Program-made: the position numbers and the translations under genes
In this document: positions 32,760 to 41,732 of the stretch, piece after piece
Position numbering within the stretch: position 1 is the first letter of the stretch
Layout of the letters: each line of letters starts with the position of its first letter
The notes under the pieces: model-generated
Told to the model about the DNA's origin: nothing
What the model saw: the letters and a program-made list of their open reading frames with translations, nothing else
Databases searched by the model: none
Origin: Allorhodopirellula heiligendammensis
GTDB taxonomy: Bacteria > Planctomycetota > Planctomycetia > Pirellulales > Pirellulaceae
Length of the DNA: 64,000 nt
Assembly (NCBI RefSeq): GCF_007860105.1
Contig: NZ_SJPU01000001.1
Coordinates: 1,718,118-1,782,117, forward strand
Direction: 5' to 3'

Positions 32760-33476
32760 CTATGACTTCAAGACCGGCGTGATCGCCCGCTCGCGTTCAA
32801 CGTTTGGTTCTGTGCCTTTGTCGTGGCGACTGTAGTCTAAATAGAGGGCGACAATCATGACGCACAAGAGTGCAGCATACCACCAACCCATGTGCGTGCG
32901 AAATAGGATGCGGAAAAACGTGAGATCATCGACGTAGAGATACGAGCAGTATAGCACGGCAACAAACATCAGGAAGGAAAACCACACGATCGGTTTCCGT
33001 ATGTCGGATGAAGAACGATATGACAAGCCAAAGGCGATCAACCCAGCAATCAGATTTGAGACTGAGAATATGTGAAGGTCAGCGATCAAGGCGTTCAGAG
33101 TATCGTCGTAAAATGTCCGTATCTCGTTTTTGATTGCAGCGACCTTTTCGATCAGTGGGTTCGCGTTTGCCACCGGTGCATCGCGTAGCTGCTGCCGGGT
33201 CAGATCGGCAATGTAAGCGCTGGGATCGTTTTGATAGTCCGCAATCTCACGTCGGATGGCAGTCTCATGGTCGTCCGACAGGAGTTTCTTGACCAGTGGT
33301 GAATCGAGTGCCTCGTCAGCCACGTCCACGACAGGCTTGGAATAGTCGAGCGTCTTCTCGGTTACGAAATCGCGAGCAAGAGAGTCGAGGTGCTGTCGGG
33401 CGACAAACGTGTAAGCAAGGAAGCAGATGAAGAAAGCGACGACGATCAAGTTGAGCGCTAGTGTCGTTTTACGCAT
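32760..33476 (-). CDS. Membrane protein, cassette gene (238 aa)
   Basis: N-terminal helix (ALNLIVVAFFICFLAYTFVA), a charged helical extracytoplasmic part (about residues 28-125), then three hydrophobic segments (HIFSVSNLIAGLIAFGLSY, PIVWFSFLMFVAVLYCSYLYV, WWYAALLCVMIVALYLDY). No family recognised. Minus-strand cassette. Confidence 0.65.
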   Translation of the reverse strand: MRKTTLALNLIVVAFFICFLAYTFVARQHLDSLARDFVTEKTLDYSKPVVDVADEALDSPLVKKLLSDDHETAIRREIADYQNDPSAYIADLTRQQLRDAPVANANPLIEKVAAIKNEIRTFYDDTLNALIADLHIFSVSNLIAGLIAFGLSYRSSSDIRKPIVWFSFLMFVAVLYCSYLYVDDLTFFRILFRTHMGWWYAALLCVMIVALYLDYSRHDKGTEPNVERERAITPVLKS

Positions 33477-33491
33477 GGATCATCTTTGCCA

Positions 33492-33583
33492 CAGACCGGT
33501 AGACATCACGGGGGGACGGAGAGTTGATTCTCCAGTCCAGCAACCGCCGAAAGCCGTCCTCCTGTGCATGTTATGGTTCGCCG
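33492..33583 (-). other. integron attC site
   Basis: Plus-strand view: AGACCGG box, arm ACATCACGGGGGGACGGAGAG, centre, arm GCCGTCCTCCTGTGCATGTTATG, outer box GTTCGCC. Belongs to the YggL-like gene. Confidence 0.78.
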
Positions 33584-33627
33584 CGATTGCGTCGGTGACA
33601 TTGTAACAAGACTGACGGCCAGCGTGT

Positions 33628-33951
33628 CTACGACGACCAACCGTACCATGCATCACGCAGCGGACCAGCCTGCGCGTTCAGCACGTCCGGATGCTGATTG
33701 AGCCAGTCGAGCACGGTCCGCCGATCGGATTCGGTTGCTGACCCACGGCATGGACCTTGGACGATCCCGGACCAAAGGCTGTTCCCACCGCCGCCAAATT
33801 GGAGGCCGTTGGACTCGATCATGTCGATGAACATGTCCGTCAGCGAATTGATGTCATCGTTGCTGAGCGCTGGCGACATCTCAAATGTCAGCTCGAAGCA
33901 GTCTTCGCGGAACTCGCCAAGTCTGCGTTTCTTACGCAGGCGTTTTTTCAC
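33628..33951 (-). CDS. yggL: YggL-family (DUF469) protein, cassette gene
   Basis: 107 residues beginning MKKRLRKKRRLGEFREDCFELTFEM, then FIDMIESNGLQFGGGGN, WSGIVQ, GSATESDRRTVLDWLNQHPDV and GPLRDAWYG: the full set of conserved blocks and the normal length of YggL, a small protein reported to associate with the large ribosomal subunit. Finding it as an integron cassette, flanked by attC sites on both sides, is notable. Confidence 0.9.
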   Translation of the reverse strand: MKKRLRKKRRLGEFREDCFELTFEMSPALSNDDINSLTDMFIDMIESNGLQFGGGGNSLWSGIVQGPCRGSATESDRRTVLDWLNQHPDVLNAQAGPLRDAWYGWSS

Positions 33952-33968
33952 GTGCAGCCATTTTTAGT

Positions 33969-34061
33969 CGGGGAACGACCGGCATCACCGGGCCGGGCCG
34001 AGAGACGTTTGATCTGCCAGAAACCGTGACGCCCGGCTCTAGTGCTATTCATTGTTCTCCG
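33969..34061 (-). other. integron attC site
   Basis: Plus-strand view: GGGGAACG box, arm CCGGCATCACCGGGCCGGGC, centre, arm GCCCGGCTCTAGTGCTATTCATT, outer box GTTCTCC. The stop of the 34049 gene overlaps it. Confidence 0.82.
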
Positions 34062-34513
34062 CCGGTTTCAATCCCTCCAGCGTCTACTGCGGAAATGCGA
34101 CGACATGCGAGCCAGCACAGACCAACGGTATACACGATTGCCGCAGTGGGAGGAGTTGAGATCATAGCAGATTGGCTCTGGAGGGCGAACAGTACAACCG
34201 CAAGCGATGCAAATAGAATTATCGCAACGCTACGGAAGCGAAGGTATCGCAACGATACCGCCCTCGCGCAGTACCAAGAAAGCAATCCGAACGCACCACC
34301 GACCACGATATACAGACGAAAGAAAAACGGGACGTCAATATCGTAGAACGGGTCAATTACCTGGCCCAGGTAGAACCAGCCAATCGCAAGGCAGATCCAT
34401 GTAGCCAAGCTGGCAATTGCGAACAGCGGTTGCGGCAAGCTGCGGTACAGGCTCGAACGCCCAGGCATCGAATCCGCAGCAACAGCCGGTGGCGTGTAGG
34501 GATTTACGTTCAT
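34049..34513 (-). CDS. MNPY-type membrane protein, cassette gene (154 aa)
   Basis: MNVNPYTPPAVAAD start (NPYxPP box), followed by four hydrophobic segments (LFAIASLATWICLAIGWFYL, FFFRLYIVVGGAFGLLSWYC, SVAIILFASLAVVLFAL, AAIVYTVGLCWLAC). Third member here of the NPY-box group. Function unknown. Confidence 0.7.
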   Translation of the reverse strand: MNVNPYTPPAVAADSMPGRSSLYRSLPQPLFAIASLATWICLAIGWFYLGQVIDPFYDIDVPFFFRLYIVVGGAFGLLSWYCARAVSLRYLRFRSVAIILFASLAVVLFALQSQSAMISTPPTAAIVYTVGLCWLACRRISAVDAGGIETGGEQ

Positions 34514-34519
34514 TCAAGT

Positions 34520-34611
34520 GGCGAACGCTGGCGATCACCGAGCCGCCGGAGAAACACTCTCCATTGGCAAACCGCGCGATCGGCGGCTTCGTGTGCATCG
34601 CGTTGTTCGTC
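34520..34611 (-). other. integron attC site of the first cassette
   Basis: Plus-strand view: GGCGAACG box, arm CTGGCGATCACCGAGCCGCCGG, centre, arm CGGCGGCTTCGTGTGCATCGCGTT, outer box GTTCGTC. Very regular pairing. Serves the cassette nearest the attI at 35191. Confidence 0.88.
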
Positions 34612-34623
34612 AGCATTTCGGGG

Positions 34624-35178
34624 CTACGGAATGGCTGGCATTCGCAGCACCGGCATGAACCGTGATTGTAATTCGTCAAAGTGCTGTCGTACATCTGCCC
34701 ACGGTTCAAGTGAAAGTTCTGTCGCGAGCATGTCTAGGATTTTGGGAGCGCGATCATCAAAGTCATCATCGTCGATTCCCTGATAGTAGGCCATCGTGTC
34801 GTCAAAGAGCAGGTGCAGATTTGCGAGGTTCGCGTATCCATTGCGACAACCTAGGCATAAAAAATCGTGCAGCGTTTCCCCAACAATGAAGTTTGGCGAC
34901 TCGAACGCCATTGGTATTGTGAGAACAATAGGTGCCATTGGGTCTACTACGTGAGAATCGGTCACGCAACCGACGTGTATGCCATCGACGCCGAGGCCAG
35001 CGATCGTCAACGAATTGGTGGGAGTACATCTGTAGCCGGCATTCTTGGGTGGATCATTCAAGAAGAGCCCAATCGCACCAAGTCCAACGTCGAGGTAGTC
35101 GTGCGGAAATCTTGCCGCAGCAAGTTCGTGCACACGGCGCAATCCAGTCAGATCGATCTGTTTGGGTGCTGATGCCAT
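34624..35178 (-). CDS. Hypothetical first-cassette protein (184 aa)
   Basis: MASAPKQIDLTGLRRVHELAAARFPHDYLDVGLGAIGLFLNDPP..., VLTIPMAFESPNFIVGETLHDFLCLGCRNGYANLANLHLLF..., a soluble mixed alpha/beta protein somewhat like SMI1/KNR4-style immunity proteins in composition; not assigned. It is next to attI and so would be the most recently acquired and best expressed cassette. Confidence 0.65.
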   Translation of the reverse strand: MASAPKQIDLTGLRRVHELAAARFPHDYLDVGLGAIGLFLNDPPKNAGYRCTPTNSLTIAGLGVDGIHVGCVTDSHVVDPMAPIVLTIPMAFESPNFIVGETLHDFLCLGCRNGYANLANLHLLFDDTMAYYQGIDDDDFDDRAPKILDMLATELSLEPWADVRQHFDELQSRFMPVLRMPAIP

Positions 35179-35190
35179 GCTCTATTGCTG

Positions 35191-35345
35191 ACGAACGAGG
35201 TAATTATCGCCGGTTGGCGGGGACGTCACCCGGCGATAAGGAGCTCGTGGGACGATTATCGCCGGTTGGACCTTCGGTTCCCTCGGTGACACGGGGAGTG
35301 TTATCGCCGGTTCGAGGGAATATTATCGCCGGTTGGCGTCTGCTG
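35191..35345 (-). other. Primary attI region with four integrase-binding-like repeats
   Basis: ATTATCGCCGGTTGG occurs at 35203, 35255 and 35322, with GTTATCGCCGGTTCG at 35300. An inverted CGGCGATAA is at 35231. The cassette junction reads CCTCGTTCGTC on the minus strand at 35191-35201. Repeated sites beside the crossover are the expected architecture of attI. Lies between the first cassette (minus) and the integrase gene (plus), the standard divergent layout. Confidence 0.8.
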
Positions 35346-35456
35346 AGTATGGGGGGTCTGGATTCTTGGGTCAAGCAAAATCCTGTACCCATTTCGGGCG
35401 TAAGACTTTACTTACTCTGCGGACATGCGAAGAATCAGCTCGGTCGTGCTGCGGCG

Positions 35457-36407
35457 ATGCAGTACGGCGGAGAGGACGCCCCCAGTCCTTGGAACGCCCC
35501 TAGCTCGCATCAAAAATGGTCGTGGAAGAGGGCGGTGGTCGTCACTGGGAGGCTGCGGGTAGTTGGGACGGAATCTGCTCTGTACGATCGACTCGGCGAG
35601 TTCCGCGTTGCCGTGTCGGGGGAGTTCACACCAGGCGATGTGATTGAGTTTCTCCGCGACCACGTGCGGCGCAAGACGCCTGCTTGGAAGCGTCTGAAGA
35701 TCATTCAGTCGCTGATCTGTTATCGTCGCTACGTTCAGGCGGCACCGTTCGATGACCTGAGGTTCACTCAAACGCAACTCAAAAGTCTCGCTCGTACTGA
35801 GAGGGTTAAAGAAGAGCGACTGAGAGAATCAGGCGAGGTCACGGTTGACGAGATCGAAGACGTTATCGGCTTTATCGATCCAAGGGAGCCGGATGTGATT
35901 CAGAACCTGCGTCGTGCGATACGGGGGCGTTAGGACGCGCCCGAGGCTGAACGAGCGTACGTGTCGAATGTGAAGGCGTTCATGCGTGAACGGGGGCTGC
36001 GACGTCATCACTTGCACAAGGATACGTTCCCAGCAAACTTGCGCGCGGCGGTCAAGAAGGCGGAGATTCACAAGCATGTCAGTTCGCATGTGTTTCGGCA
36101 CAGCTTTGCCACGCGTCTGCTGCGTGAGGGAACCGACATTTGCACGATCCAGGAGTTGCTCGGTCACGCGGACATCAAGACGACGCGGATTTACTCGCAC
36201 TCGCTCAACCGCGAGGACGTGAAGGCAATCAGCCCGCTGGCCCGGATGACGTCGAGTCATCAAACGATTCCGGCGAACCTCGATGCCGCTGACGCTGCCG
36301 CGAGAGACTTGGTGCAAGCGGACGCGAGTGGCGATAGTTCGGCAGTTGAATGCTCGGTCGCGGAGCCAGCAAATCCCGAGCATGTCGCGACTTGCGAGAA
36401 CGCGTGA
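35457..36407 (+). pseudogene. intI: Integron tyrosine integrase, nonsense codon plus internal deletion
   Basis: N-terminal extension (GGEDAPSPWNAPSSHQ..., VVVTGRLRVVGTESAL), then the core start VIQNLRRAIRGRG. A TAG falls at about 35931. Reading continues [20 protein letters not shown], which jumps straight to [23 protein letters not shown] and the C-terminal catalytic half: [12 protein letters not shown] (HxxR), [18 protein letters not shown] (H and nucleophile Tyr). About 150-200 residues with the first catalytic arginine are missing. A 50-residue extra tail follows. The platform thus lacks a working integrase within this window. Confidence 0.8.
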
Positions 36408-36681
36408 AATGCTCGCGAGGTGACGGCGTTGGCGAGGGAACTATCAGCACCCAAGGGTCACACGCTGACGCGTCGCAATGCGGGGCCCGGCGACACGGCG
36501 GCGAAACGCGTGAGTGAAGCCGAGCCAGGACCCGCAGCGTCATTGGCGGGGCCACCGCGAAATCGATTGAGGTGGTGGAATCACGTGGCAAGTTGGGCGT
36601 TCCAGCGAGCCTCCGTCATCGTGGGAGGTTTCCTGTCACTGAGCTGATCGATCTTTAGCGTGCGGGGACGCTTCTCGCTCT

Positions 36682-39600
36682 TCATTCACTCAGCGGTACG
36701 GGGTTCTCCACGAACGCGGCGGGCCGACTGTTTGCGGCGATGTCGTTGGCGAAGCGTTGCAAATGCTGTTCGAGCTGCTGTACGACCTCCGGATGCGAAT
36801 CGATGACATTGTTGCGCTCGCCGATGTCGCTCTCGAGGTCATATAGCTGCGTGGGCTTTCCATTTCTGACATGCAGCTTCCACCTCCCGGATCTCACCGC
36901 CTGCAGCTGATTACCACTGTGGTAAAAGAAGGCGTCGTGGGGCGTTGGCGCCTCGCCGATGAGCGTGGGCCAAATGTCTTTGCCGTCGATTACCCGATCT
37001 GTCGGGATCGCTACGTCGGCCAGCTTGGCGAAGGTGGGGAGTAAGTCCATGGTCGTCATGAGCTGGTCATTGGCTTTACCCGCCGGAATCTTCCCCGGCC
37101 AGCGGACGACCGTGGGCTCTCGCATGCCGCCTTCGAGCGTAGTGCCTTTATGGCCACGCAATGGGCCTGGACTGGCGAAGATCGTATTCTTGGGCGGACC
37201 GTTGTCGGAGGTGAACAGCACCAGCGTGTTTTCATCGAGGCCATTGGCTTTCAGCGTGTCGAGGATTCTCCCGACGGACCAGTCGATTTCTGCGATTGCC
37301 TGGCGGAAAAGTTTGTGCCGCGTCTGATAGTCAACATTGCCGTCTTCTTCCGACAATTTTGCCACAACATCGCCAGCGACGTCTGTTAGAAACGGCGGCG
37401 AAACGTGTAACGGAGCGTGGGGAATCGGATGGGGAATATACAGAAAAAAAGGGTGATCCTGCTGTTTTTCGATGAACGCAACCGCCCGCTCTGTGATCCG
37501 CTTCGTCAAGAAATCGGCGTCGGGGTCTAATTCGATGACGGTCTCACCATCGAGCAGCGGCAATGGCGGGAAATGATAGTGACTTTGTCTCGGGTGAAAC
37601 GGGTGGATGTCATGGCTGAAGGGCAGACCAAAGAATTCATCAAACCCCTGTTTCGTCGGTAGAAACTCTGGCTGATCGCCGAGGTGCCATTTGCCGAACA
37701 TCCCGGTATGGTATCCTGCCGTCCTTAAGACTTCGGCGATCGTAATTTCAGCTGGGTTCAAACCTTTCCGGTCCCCAGCGAGAAGGACTCCGAAGTCGGA
37801 CCCCATCGCCATGTCGATCCGTTTGGGATAGCACCCCGTCATCAGCGCTGCCCGCGATGGCGTGCAAACTGGGGCGGCCACATAGAAGCTAGTCAGCCGA
37901 GACCCCTCAGCCGCCATTTGATCAATCCGAGGTGTGCTGACGTGTCCGCCGCCAAAACAACTCAGATCACCGTAACCCTGGTCATCGGTAAAGATAACCA
38001 CAAAGTTCGGCCGGCGATTTGGTTCCCGATCATCCTGCAAGTCATGTGCTGGGTGCGGCGTCATGTCCGCAAACTCTGCCAGCACCTCCCCATCAAACTG
38101 GAAGTGATCAACGGTGATGTGCCCCCAGCCACCGGTCGATTGATCGACAACCTTCAGAAAAAGTTTCTTGCCTACGTGAGGTGCGAGATCCCAGTGGCCC
38201 CTTTGCATCACTTGGTCGTTGATCCCACTTGACCTTTGCAGCTCGGTGCCGTCTGCCAGGCATAATGCCACATAGGTGTCCTGACCGCGGCCTCCGCCGA
38301 CACGGAATGTCATCGCACCGCCAGCGGGAATGAACAGCGGCGACACAATCACTCCGGTTTGCGAGTCCGTTCCTGTGGTGGCGTCAGGGCTACCTTCGAG
38401 CGTCGTCAGGTAATACTCACCTTGCTTGTTGTACTCTCCTTTATTTCGAAAGAAATGATCGCGGCTACCAATTGGGTGTCCGAATTCTCCTTGCACCACC
38501 TTCCACGGTCTCAGCTCGCCCGACTCGAAATCGAAGGACGCGCCCCGCGTGCTGGGAATTGCTGGTATTTTCAGTGCAGCATCGCGTGGTGCTGGCGGCT
38601 TCACTTTTTTATTGCCCGACGGTCGGGGCGGCGTGTAGCTGGCCAGCAGTTGGCTCATTTCTTTGACCACCTCGGGATATTCGTTGTGAAGGTTCTGCGT
38701 CTGGCTGGGATCAGTATCCAAATCATACAGCTGAGCGTACGGCGCATCCGCCTTGTACGTACCATTCTCAAAATCGCTGTTCAGGCTTCCAACAAATGAC
38801 GCACAGACCGGTCCGCCCGCGGCATGAACACCAGGCCGGCCAGAGAAACCTCCCGAGCCACGAGCGTCGATATACACCCACTTCCCCTTGCGAACCGCTA
38901 GATGAGTGGGCTTGTGAGGGCAGAGCACCAGGGTGTCTCGCAAGGGCGACTCAGGTTCACTGATCATGGCGGGTAGAACGTTCACACTATCAGCAAGCTG
39001 GTCGGGGTCGAGGGGTTGCTGGGTGAGGGCGGCAAAGGTGGCCAACATATCGACACCACTGATCAGCTGCGTTGAAGTGGTCCCTGGATCGATGCGGCCG
39101 GGCCACCAGGCGATGAACGGAACCCGGTGCCCGCCTTCCCAGACACCAAACTTGAATCCCAGCAGATCACCATTGATCCGATGCCCCATCTGGAATGCCT
39201 TCTGCCCACCGTGATTGAACATGCCACCGTTATCACTGGTGAAAATTACTAAGGTATTGTCAGCTACCCCTTGCTCCTCGAGCGTCGTCATGACCTCGCC
39301 AACAATCCAATCGAGTTCGTGAACAAAGTCACCGTACAGGCCACACTGACTGGTTCCTTGGAAACGCGGAGCCGGTGTGAACGGGTGATGGATATTCGTC
39401 GTGGCCAGGTAGAGAAAAAACGGCTGGTCCGACTGCTCACGGATCCAGCTCGTCGCTCGTTCGGCCAGCGTCGTCCCCAGCCTGAAGTCGTTGTAAAGTT
39501 GATGCGCTTCAGTCGCACCGCCAAAAAAGTTAGGAACTCGATTGCCGTGTTCTTCGGTTAGCGGTGTGATTGGGCTGGCCTTGTCCCCTGGCTTTCGTCC

Positions 39601-40230
39601 CAGATAAACCAGCGGATCGTCGGGGACCCGGCCCACAACACGGTCATTTTCCACGAACACATACGGCGGACTGCTATTCACAACCGGCACGCCGTAAAAG
39701 TAATCGAATCCAAGATCCTGTGGCCCCGGCCGCAACGGCTGCTTCCAGGTGTTTGCTTTCGTACCAAATCCAAGATGCCACTTCCCCACAGCCGCGGTGT
39801 GGTAGCCACAGTTTTTAAACAAGTCGGCGATGGTCAACTTGTTAGTGTCAACCAGCAACGGCGAAGTGACCGGTGCGGGCCCCCAGATATTCTGGCGTAC
39901 AGGGTACTCTCCCGTCAGCAGACCATATCGAGACGGTGTGCAGACCGCCGATGCCGAATGCGCATCGGTAAACCGCCGTCCTTCGGCCGCAAGGCGATCG
40001 ATGTTGGGAGTTTGTACCTTTGTCGCCCCGTAGCACCCCAGGTCGCCGTAACCGAGATCATCAGCAAAAATCAGTACGACGTTGGGTGGCCGCTCCGCAG
40101 CATTCGTACTCGCGCTCACGAGGCCCGAAAGAATCCACGTGCTCAATAACAGCAGCGGGAAAACTCCGGATCGAACCGGCTTCGAATTTTCTGCCCTCAA
40201 CCTGCGACCCCAACGAGATTCTGTGTCCAT
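36682..40230 (-). CDS. Secreted double sulfatase: two sulfatase domains around a carbohydrate-binding-like domain
   Basis: About 1182 residues from the ATG at 40230 (AGAGGG upstream); signal peptide PLLLLSTWILSGLVSASTNAA. Sulfatase 1 at about 45-530: VVLIFADDLGYGDLGCYG metal site, FGly motif CTPSR at Cys97. Middle domain at about 563-712: GASFDFESGELRPW..., GRGQDTYVALCLADGTELQR, jelly-roll-like. Sulfatase 2 at about 730-1180: VVIFTDDQGYGDLSCFGG and CTPSR at Cys789. Both can in principle be matured to formylglycine. Sulfatases are normally single-domain (~500 residues), so the tandem fusion is unusual and may act on two sulfate positions. Divergent from the AraC gene at 40467. Confidence 0.88.
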   Translation of the reverse strand: MDTESRWGRRLRAENSKPVRSGVFPLLLLSTWILSGLVSASTNAAERPPNVVLIFADDLGYGDLGCYGATKVQTPNIDRLAAEGRRFTDAHSASAVCTPSRYGLLTGEYPVRQNIWGPAPVTSPLLVDTNKLTIADLFKNCGYHTAAVGKWHLGFGTKANTWKQPLRPGPQDLGFDYFYGVPVVNSSPPYVFVENDRVVGRVPDDPLVYLGRKPGDKASPITPLTEEHGNRVPNFFGGATEAHQLYNDFRLGTTLAERATSWIREQSDQPFFLYLATTNIHHPFTPAPRFQGTSQCGLYGDFVHELDWIVGEVMTTLEEQGVADNTLVIFTSDNGGMFNHGGQKAFQMGHRINGDLLGFKFGVWEGGHRVPFIAWWPGRIDPGTTSTQLISGVDMLATFAALTQQPLDPDQLADSVNVLPAMISEPESPLRDTLVLCPHKPTHLAVRKGKWVYIDARGSGGFSGRPGVHAAGGPVCASFVGSLNSDFENGTYKADAPYAQLYDLDTDPSQTQNLHNEYPEVVKEMSQLLASYTPPRPSGNKKVKPPAPRDAALKIPAIPSTRGASFDFESGELRPWKVVQGEFGHPIGSRDHFFRNKGEYNKQGEYYLTTLEGSPDATTGTDSQTGVIVSPLFIPAGGAMTFRVGGGRGQDTYVALCLADGTELQRSSGINDQVMQRGHWDLAPHVGKKLFLKVVDQSTGGWGHITVDHFQFDGEVLAEFADMTPHPAHDLQDDREPNRRPNFVVIFTDDQGYGDLSCFGGGHVSTPRIDQMAAEGSRLTSFYVAAPVCTPSRAALMTGCYPKRIDMAMGSDFGVLLAGDRKGLNPAEITIAEVLRTAGYHTGMFGKWHLGDQPEFLPTKQGFDEFFGLPFSHDIHPFHPRQSHYHFPPLPLLDGETVIELDPDADFLTKRITERAVAFIEKQQDHPFFLYIPHPIPHAPLHVSPPFLTDVAGDVVAKLSEEDGNVDYQTRHKLFRQAIAEIDWSVGRILDTLKANGLDENTLVLFTSDNGPPKNTIFASPGPLRGHKGTTLEGGMREPTVVRWPGKIPAGKANDQLMTTMDLLPTFAKLADVAIPTDRVIDGKDIWPTLIGEAPTPHDAFFYHSGNQLQAVRSGRWKLHVRNGKPTQLYDLESDIGERNNVIDSHPEVVQQLEQHLQRFANDIAANSRPAAFVENPVPLSE

Positions 40231-40466
40231 GTGCGTTCGACCCTCTAGATAGTGATGCGATTGGGCTGGGAATTGAATCCGAGGAAGCACCAAGCTTACG
40301 TCCTCCACCGTGTTACCTTTTCCACAGTTTACCTGCTCGCCTCGAACAGGAATTGGAAACCAGTGGCAACGCCCTCACATTCGCTTTACTGCACCATCAC
40401 GCTGAGCGGGTCGCGTCGTCTAGAATAACCAACCGAACTGACGATGACTGCGTGGAGGCAAAACGC

Positions 40467-41390
40467 TTGAAGAACCAAGGACAAGAAGGCTACTACCACT
40501 ATTTACCGGTCAATGACGCAGCGATTTCATGGGGTCTCTATTTGACGGGCGTGGGCCACGAGGTCGTGCCGCCCGGCGCCGAGTATCCTCCGGAAGGGCA
40601 TCCTGGACTCTACCAACTCACCTGGGCGCGGGGGCGGGTGCTGCCAGAATTCCAGGTGGTTTTGATCTCTGGCGGTGAGGGTGTCTTCGAATCGGAGTAC
40701 ACAGAGAAGATTTCAATCACCGCCGGTCACGCATTCCTGCTCTTCCCAGGCGTCTGGCACCGCTATCAGCCATCGACTGACACCGGTTGGCATGAACACT
40801 GGATCTCCTTCAATGGCGTCATGACGCACCGCCTGCAAGAGCTCGACCTGATGCATCCGGAGCGGGCTGTCGGTCAGGTCAAGGGATACAAAGGACTCGT
40901 CAAAAGCTTTGGTCGTCTGATCCAGCGGGTCAAAGCGTCGCCCAATCAGAATTCCGTACTACTCTCGATGCAAGCCATGGCGTTGGTTGGAAGCGTGATC
41001 GAAGCGATGGCGGACCCAGGTCAGATCCCCGGCGGCAATCGGACCGTCCGCGAAAAGGAAATATCTGACCCACTGGTGGCCGACACATTGAACCTGATTT
41101 GGACGCACAGCGATCGCGCCTTCTCCGTGAAGGCTTTTGCGGATCGCTTAGCAGTGAGCCGCCGTGTGCTCGAACGACGCTTCAGTGCAGAGTTGGGGCA
41201 CTCGATTTTAGAGGAAATGATCGCCTGCCGATTAAGCCGCGCCAAGCGACTGCTACGGGAAACGGACCTGGGGGTGAAGGAGGTTGCATACATCTCGGGC
41301 TTTCCCAGTGAAGAACGCATGCGGGTGACATTCAATGCGACAGAGAACATGTCACCGTCGCAGTACCGCGTCGCCGTATTTGATAGATGA
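40467..41390 (+). CDS. AraC-family transcriptional regulator (XylR-like)
   Basis: About 307 residues. No ATG fits; the TTG at 40467 has GGAGG 8 bases upstream, while a GTG at 40452 is a weaker choice. The N-terminal cupin-like effector domain (PPEGHPGLYQLTWARGRVLPEFQVVLISGGEGVFES, HAFLLFPGVWHRYQP) is followed by an AraC DNA-binding domain (FADRLAVSRRVLERRFSAELGHS, VKEVAYISGFPSEERMRVTFNATENMSPSQYR). Sits divergently beside the double sulfatase and upstream of the DUF1080-GH78 gene, so it likely controls both. Confidence 0.88.
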   Translation: MKNQGQEGYYHYLPVNDAAISWGLYLTGVGHEVVPPGAEYPPEGHPGLYQLTWARGRVLPEFQVVLISGGEGVFESEYTEKISITAGHAFLLFPGVWHRYQPSTDTGWHEHWISFNGVMTHRLQELDLMHPERAVGQVKGYKGLVKSFGRLIQRVKASPNQNSVLLSMQAMALVGSVIEAMADPGQIPGGNRTVREKEISDPLVADTLNLIWTHSDRAFSVKAFADRLAVSRRVLERRFSAELGHSILEEMIACRLSRAKRLLRETDLGVKEVAYISGFPSEERMRVTFNATENMSPSQYRVAVFDR

Positions 41391-41732
41391 CTCGGGAAGT
41401 CGCAAAACAAGGGGTGATGTCACGTTGCCGGTATCGCCAACGGCGTGTAAATTCAGGACACTGGTCCTCACTAGCGAGCCAAGGATCACCATTGAGACGT
41501 TCGCTGCCCCCAGGCGGCCACTGGCGGTGAGCCGATGACGGCGTCGCTCGCCGCAAGCCATCGAGTGCATGCGGCGGCGGTTCGGCCGATTCACTAATTC
41601 ACGCCGCGGAAGCAAGCGGGAGCACCACCTCTCCAGCAGTCCTGACGCACCGCTTTCTAATTGCTCGAATGCGTCTCCGCAGGGGAATACGCCGCTTGGA
41701 TGCCCTCCCTACTCTTGTACCATCGAAACATC
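41391..41732 (+). promoter_or_regulatory. Intergenic region before the DUF1080-GH78 gene
   Basis: 342 bases without a credible gene. Presumably holds the promoter of the 41733 gene. I see no strong terminator or recognisable operator. Confidence 0.3.

Noticed and set aside
16180-36400. CRISPR array as an explanation for the regularly repeated elements
   Set aside because: The repeats are about 80-95 bases, imperfectly palindromic and separated by genes, which fits attC sites and not CRISPR repeats with short spacers.
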